A stretch of DNA of 64,000 nt from Pseudomonas nitroreducens NBRC 12694 (GTDB lineage Bacteria > Pseudomonadota > Gammaproteobacteria > Pseudomonadales > Pseudomonadaceae). Below the pieces are notes generated by a model. It was not told the origin of the DNA. It was given only the letters and a program-made list of their open reading frames with translations, and searched no databases. Below are positions 60,098 through 64,000 of this stretch, in pieces. Position numbers and translations under genes: made by a program. Location: the NCBI RefSeq assembly GCF_002091755.1, contig NZ_BDAI01000001.1:744001-808000 (forward strand). Reading direction: 5' to 3'. The stretch's first letter is position 1, and each line of letters opens with the position of its first letter.

Positions 60098-61039
60098 CTA
60101 ATCAGCCAGCTTTAGCCAACCCTTTTCGAACAATGGCCGATCCCATACCGGTTCGCCACCGATGCCGTCGAGCAGAAAATCCACCAGTGTGCGCACCTTC
60201 AACGCCTGCCGCTGGGTAGCGGGATAGACCGCGGAAAAGTCGAACGACGACAACGCATAGTCGGTCAGCACCGGCACCAGCCGCCCCGCCAGCAGGTCGT
60301 CGCTGGAAACCAGGGTTGGCAGGCAGACCACGCCGCCGGCATCCAGGGCGTAGTCGCGCAGCAAATGCACAGAGTTCGAACGCAACTGGCCATGCAGGCT
60401 GAGCTCCATCAGTTCGTCTTCGCCGTGGAACTGCCAGCGATTGCGCGAGGGATAGCCTTCATAGAGGCCAATCTTGTGCTGCAAAAGGTCCCGCGGATGT
60501 TCCGGCATGCCATGGCGCTCCAGGTAGCCGGGGGCCGCGCAGAACAATCGCCGCACTCGGAACAGACGTCTCTCGATCAGCGTCTCCGCCTGCGGCGGAA
60601 ACATCTGGAAGGCCACGTCGAAGCCTTCCTCGATCGGATCGACCACGCGGTCGTTGACCACCACGTCAATCTCGATGTCCGGGTAGCGATGGGTGAAGTC
60701 CGCCAGCAAGGCGCCGAAATGACCGATGGCGAAACCAGGCAACATCTGCATCCGCAGCTTGCCGGTGGGCTGGGTGCGCATGTCCTGCATCTGCTCGGTC
60801 AGCGCATGGAAGCTGGCCACCATCTCCGCGCATTCCTTGTAATAGGTCTCGCCGACCTCGGACAGGCGGACATGACGGGTGCTGCGGTGGAACAGCGGCG
60901 CGCGGATCAGCTCTTCCAGTTGCTGTATCCGGTGAGTGATGACCGAGCGCGTCACCCCCAATTGCTGCGAAGCCTTTGAGAAGTTGCCGGTCTCGGCGAC
61001 CCGGACGAAGGCTTCAAGGCTCAATAGACGGTCCATCAC
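60098..61039 (-). CDS. LysR-family transcriptional regulator of the hap operon
   Basis: A 313-residue protein: winged helix-turn-helix (residues 1-60, FSKASQQLGVTRSVITHRIQ) and a LysR substrate-binding domain (about 88-300). It is encoded immediately upstream of hapC in the same direction, so control of the hap genes by a pathway metabolite is inferred. It falls in the CrgA/PecT-like part of the family. The 261-nt gap before it has no gene. Confidence 0.85.
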   Translation of the reverse strand: MMDRLLSLEAFVRVAETGNFSKASQQLGVTRSVITHRIQQLEELIRAPLFHRSTRHVRLSEVGETYYKECAEMVASFHALTEQMQDMRTQPTGKLRMQMLPGFAIGHFGALLADFTHRYPDIEIDVVVNDRVVDPIEEGFDVAFQMFPPQAETLIERRLFRVRRLFCAAPGYLERHGMPEHPRDLLQHKIGLYEGYPSRNRWQFHGEDELMELSLHGQLRSNSVHLLRDYALDAGGVVCLPTLVSSDDLLAGRLVPVLTDYALSSFDFSAVYPATQRQALKVRTLVDFLLDGIGGEPVWDRPLFEKGWLKLAD

Positions 61040-61300
61040 GGCTCCTCATAGTCGGCATCGCTCGCCCATTACGGCGAGGGGCACTCGCCAGCCACACTCA
61101 AGGTACCCAGACCAGGCGCCAACATGCCATTCCCAGCGTGGTCGTGTCCCGGAGTTCCTGGGCGCCGTGAACTGCGACGCTACAGAGAGAGTCCTGTAGC
61201 GGCCGGGCCGCTGTGCTTTTTCTCGTTCATGGCTTGCTCCAGCCCGAACGCTCCCGCCGCCGCTCTGCGGAGCGCGGTGGCGCGGACGGGCAAACGGGGG

Positions 61301-62638
61301 TCAGAAGTAGAAGGTGACGTCGACCGAGGTCAGCAACTGGCGCTCAGAACGACCGTCGCCATAGGCCTTGCGGCCATCGCCGTCATGGATGTCGTAGCGC
61401 AGCTCCGGACGCAGGCGCACGTTGGCCACCGGCGTATAGACCAGGTTGGTGGTGAAGCCGTAGAAGCTGCCCCAACTGGGATCGGGAATGCCGGTGGCCG
61501 GGTCGATGTACGCCATCACCACGTGGACCGGCGCGTCGGTGTAGAACCATTCGGCGCGGCTGTTCCACATCAGCTTCTCGCCCAGGCGGTGGTACCAGTT
61601 GAGGTTGCTGCCGTACCAGGTGCCGTCCTGCGTGCCGGCGAATCCGGCCAGCGCCGCATCCTTCTGCCGTCCCCAACCGGTTTCCAGGGCCAGGCGGTTG
61701 TCGCCGTTCAGCGCATGGGAAACGGTCAGGTAGGTTTCATAGCGCATCTGCCGGTCGTGCGCGTTGCCCGTGGTCGGCATCGGCGAGCCGCAGGCGCATT
61801 CGGCGAAGCTGTCGTCCGCGCCGTTGCCATAGATGTTTTCCCAGTCCACCCAGGTGCGGAAATCCGCCGAGCGCCAGCGCAGGTTGGCGATCAGGTGCGG
61901 ATCGTGGTTTTCCGACTGCAGGTTGTTCCAGCCTTGCACCAGCCCCAGCTCGAAGCCGAGCATGGACTCGTCCTTGGCGCTGGGCAGCTTGAACGAATAG
62001 AGCGCGCCGGCATGCTTGGCCGGACCGTGCATGAACGAATAGGTATGGGTGTAGAAGTCCGCCGGAGCGGGCGTCGGCAAGGGGAAGCCGATCTCGTTCT
62101 CCAGCGGCGTGTGGAAGATCCCCAGCATCAGGTCGGAACCGCCCAGCACCGGGAAGTAGAAGTCCAGGTAAGCCTGCGCAATGTTGAAGTTCTCGTCCTC
62201 GGGGCCGGCGGCGCGGTTGACACCCAGGTCCTCGTCCCAGCCGTAGGTCTTGAAGAAGCGCGCATCCTTGCCATAGAGCGCGGTGACGTTGAAGCCCCAG
62301 TCGGCCTCCTGCGGCATCGTTCCAGGGAAGGGGCCGACCCGGCCGATCACGTTGCTCCCGGGCTGGCGCTCCACCGCCAGGGCGAACTGATTGAGGTTGA
62401 AGCCCTCGCGGGAGTTGAAGAAGCCCTGGCCGGCGACATCGCGGCTGCCGTTGTCGTTATACATCAGCCCGGCTTGCGCCCAGCCGCCGACACGGATGCC
62501 GTAGTCATCCTCCAGTTGCGGGCCGAACAGGTTCCGCGCCAGCGAGCCAATGGGGCCGTCGGCGGCATTGCCTGCCAGCGGCACAATGGACAGGGGCGCC
62601 AACAGCGAGGTGCAGAACAGCAATGGACGAAGGTTCAT
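61301..62638 (-). CDS. Outer-membrane beta-barrel protein (putative aromatic uptake channel)
   Basis: A 445-residue barrel protein with a signal peptide (ends near NAA) and about sixteen strands, finishing in VDVTFYF with the C-terminal Phe. Family is probably the OmpL/BBP2-like putative porins. It lies beside the LysR-hap unit on the same strand, so it may admit the pathway substrate. Two palindromic sites precede it. Alternative: an unrelated envelope protein. Confidence 0.72.
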   Translation of the reverse strand: MNLRPLLFCTSLLAPLSIVPLAGNAADGPIGSLARNLFGPQLEDDYGIRVGGWAQAGLMYNDNGSRDVAGQGFFNSREGFNLNQFALAVERQPGSNVIGRVGPFPGTMPQEADWGFNVTALYGKDARFFKTYGWDEDLGVNRAAGPEDENFNIAQAYLDFYFPVLGGSDLMLGIFHTPLENEIGFPLPTPAPADFYTHTYSFMHGPAKHAGALYSFKLPSAKDESMLGFELGLVQGWNNLQSENHDPHLIANLRWRSADFRTWVDWENIYGNGADDSFAECACGSPMPTTGNAHDRQMRYETYLTVSHALNGDNRLALETGWGRQKDAALAGFAGTQDGTWYGSNLNWYHRLGEKLMWNSRAEWFYTDAPVHVVMAYIDPATGIPDPSWGSFYGFTTNLVYTPVANVRLRPELRYDIHDGDGRKAYGDGRSERQLLTSVDVTFYF

Positions 62639-62760
62639 GCCGCAGTCCTTTTATTGTTATTGGATGGCGTTGAACCGACGGCGGAAAAGCGGAACATTCC
62701 CTCTCCCGCCTCGACACACACAGCGGCGTGCCCGGCGGGGGTGGACGTTACGCAGCGGGA

Positions 62761-62774
62761 ATTGTTGCAACAAT
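62761..62774. promoter_or_regulatory. 14-bp palindrome upstream of the channel gene
   Basis: ATTGTTGCAACAAT is a perfect palindrome 123 nt before the channel gene start. A regulator dimer site is likely; the regulator is unknown. Confidence 0.4.
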
Positions 62775-62794
62775 CGCCATTTAAGCGACTTCAG

Positions 62795-62813
62795 TGTTCG
62801 TGCATGCAGAACA
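62795..62813. promoter_or_regulatory. TGTTC/GAACA inverted repeat upstream of the channel gene
   Basis: TGTTC and GAACA flank a 9-nt spacer that contains TGCATGCA. The half-site matches the GTGTTC/GAACAC site upstream of hapC, suggesting a shared regulator. Confidence 0.4.
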
Positions 62814-62830
62814 ATGCGTTAAGCGACGGG

Positions 62831-63274
62831 CTAGGGAGTAGGAGGTCGCAAACGCTGGGCGAACTCATCGAGTTGCTTCTGCTCGTATTTGTCGGCGGCC
62901 AGGCGCGCTTCCTCGCGGTAGCGCTCCACCAGTTTGCGCAGGCCTTCCAGGCGCGCGTACTTCTCCTGCCAGACGGCCCGCGCCTTGTCGGCGGTGTCCT
63001 GGTGCCAGCTCACGGAGCGGTTCTGCTGCTCCACCGCGCCTTCGAGCTGGGAGAGGAAGCGCTGGTAGTTGATCAGCCACTGGCCACTGACGCCCTGCTG
63101 GCCATTGCGGATCCACTGCTGCTGGTAGTCGAAGCGGTAGCGTTCCAGCTCGGCAAGTTTGCGCTGCGCCTGCTGTAGCTGACCCTGCACCACACCGAGC
63201 TGGCGCGCGGCTTCGCGCTCGGCCTTGAGCGCCATCTCGACCACCGGAGCCAGGCGTTCGGCGCGGCGGTTCAC
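62831..63274 (-). CDS. fliJ: Flagellar export chaperone FliJ
   Basis: A 147-residue helical coiled-coil protein (ARQLGVVQGQLQQAQRKL, SGQWLINYQRFLSQLEG), the normal FliJ length. The start is GTG 63274, eight nt after a GGGAGA site; upstream in-frame ATG is in the REP pair and unlikely. FliJ escorts chaperones to the FliI ATPase and FlhA. It is cut off from fliI by a repeat and from hsbA by the 12.9-kb block. Confidence 0.9.
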   Translation of the reverse strand: MNRRAERLAPVVEMALKAEREAARQLGVVQGQLQQAQRKLAELERYRFDYQQQWIRNGQQGVSGQWLINYQRFLSQLEGAVEQQNRSVSWHQDTADKARAVWQEKYARLEGLRKLVERYREEARLAADKYEQKQLDEFAQRLRPPTP

Positions 63275-63302
63275 AAGCGCTTCTCCCGCTGCGTTTTCCG
63301 TG

Positions 63303-63387
63303 GGATGGGTGCAGAGCAGCGATACCCATGCTGCGATTCGCCGCAAGCTGAAAGACGATGGGTATCGCAAGCTCCCCCCATCCTACC
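63303..63387. repeat. REP pair between fliI and fliJ
   Basis: GCGATACCCAT (63320-63330 area) and ATGGGTATCGC (63358-63368 area) are perfect inverted halves of the Pseudomonas 'GATGGGTATCGC...CCCATCCTA' REP family; each unit also folds on itself. It lies in the 136-nt gap between two genes that are usually adjacent. Confidence 0.75.
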
Positions 63388-63410
63388 AACAGCTTCGTGG
63401 AGACCGGGCA

Positions 63411-64000
63411 TCAGCCGGCCTTGCCGCTGACCACCGCGTCCAGCAGCAGGCGGCTGTCGTCGAGGTTCTGGCTTTCGTCCAGTCCCTGGCGGAGGAACTG
63501 GCGCATGATCGGGAAGCGCTGGATCGCCAGATCGGTTTCCGGATCGCCACCGGCCACGTAGGCGCCAACGCTGATCAGGTCGCGGCTCTGCTGGTAGCGC
63601 GACCACAGTTGCTTGAAGCGCTGGGCATCGCGCAGGTGCTCCGGCGAGGTGACCTGCGGCATCACCCGGCTGATGGAGGCTTCGATGTCGATGGCCGGGT
63701 AATGGCCTTCCTCGGCCAGCCGGCGCGACAGCACGAAGTGGCCGTCGAGCACACCCCGCGCGGCGTCGGCGATCGGATCCTGCTGGTCGTCGCCTTCGCT
63801 GAGCACGGTGTAGAACGCGGTGATCGAACCGCCGCCCTTTTCACCATTGCCGGCGCGCTCAACGAGACGCGGCAGCTTGGCGAACACCGACGGCGGATAG
63901 CCCTTGGTCGCCGGCGGCTCGCCGATGGCCAGGGCGATCTCGCGCTGGGCCTGGGCGTAACGGGTCAGGGAATCCATCAGCAACAGGACATTCTTGCCCT
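63411..64000 (-). CDS. fliI: Flagellar export ATPase FliI (partial, 3' part)
   Basis: The C-terminal part of FliI, running off the right edge. MLMDSLTRYAQAQREIALAIGEPPATKGYPPSVF near its left boundary, GGGSITAFYTVLSEGDDQQDPIAD-type and GHFVLSRRLAEEGHYPAIDI blocks are the conserved F1-ATPase-like and export-ATPase motifs (each shown only in part). It energises export with FliH and FliJ. Confidence 0.93.
   Translation of the reverse strand, partial: GKNVLLLMDSLTRYAQAQREIALAIGEPPATKGYPPSVFAKLPRLVERAGNGEKGGGSITAFYTVLSEGDDQQDPIADAARGVLDGHFVLSRRLAEEGHYPAIDIEASISRVMPQVTSPEHLRDAQRFKQLWSRYQQSRDLISVGAYVAGGDPETDLAIQRFPIMRQFLRQGLDESQNLDDSRLLLDAVVSGKAG

Overview
This window is chromosomal DNA from a high-GC Pseudomonas, closest in gene content to the aeruginosa/citronellolis/nitroreducens group. 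The evidence is a ccm operon next to a complete che-mot-par, fliA-fleN-flhF-flhA and fliK-L-M-N-O-P-Q-R-flhB flagellar block, the HptB-HsbR-HsbA signalling genes, and Pseudomonas-type REP repeats. No rRNA, tRNA, CRISPR array or transposase was found. Both edges cut genes: an ABC exporter at the left and fliI at the right.

Layout. 1-10.8 kb is a mixed housekeeping region: ABC exporter, a SutA-like small protein, an AI-2E family permease, DUF4893, a papain/C39-like protein, an RsuA-family pseudouridine synthase with an altered active-site motif, an enoyl-CoA hydratase, a KefB-type antiporter, a lipoate ligase-like protein, a membrane diguanylate cyclase and a lipoprotein. 10.8-17.8 kb is the ccmABCDEFGHI cytochrome c maturation operon on the minus strand. 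18.0-20.0 kb holds a FliK-like protein and an orphan FlhB C-terminal protein (FlhX), behind a near-consensus sigma-28 promoter. 20.0-22.4 kb holds a pseudo-receiver protein and a GabP-type permease. 22.4-47.5 kb is the flagellar and chemotaxis block, all on the minus strand, with sigma-54-type promoters in front of flhA, fliL and fliK and a sigma-28-type promoter in front of the CheW-like gene. Two TPM-domain proteins with Gly/Ser-rich tails sit between flhB and flhA. 47.5-49.9 kb is hptB-hsbR-hsbA.

49.95-62.83 kb separates hsbA from fliJ. In P. putida-type genomes these flagellar genes are adjacent. Here the gap holds a putative porin, an AraC regulator with a LysE exporter, a DUF1345 protein with an APH-type kinase, and a complete hydroquinone ring-cleavage operon (hapCDEFGHI) with its LysR regulator and an outer-membrane channel. 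62.8-64 kb is fliJ and the 3' part of fliI, split by a REP pair.

How the genes work together. The flagellar block builds the export gate (FlhAB, FliOPQR), the switch (FliMN), hook-length control (FliK), the motor (MotCD) and its polar placement (FlhF, FleN, the ParA-like protein). CheAWYZB steers it, and FliA, RpoN-type promoters and HptB/HsbR/HsbA control its expression. The hap operon would open hydroquinone with an Fe(II) dioxygenase (HapCD), oxidise 4-hydroxymuconic semialdehyde to maleylacetate (HapE) and reduce that to beta-ketoadipate (HapF). The hapA and hapB genes that feed the pathway in P. fluorescens ACB are absent from this window, so the growth substrate is unknown. The most notable items are the catabolic insertion, the sigma-28-driven FliK-like/FlhX pair, the Asp-to-Glu change in the pseudouridine synthase, and the tandem short repeats in CheA.
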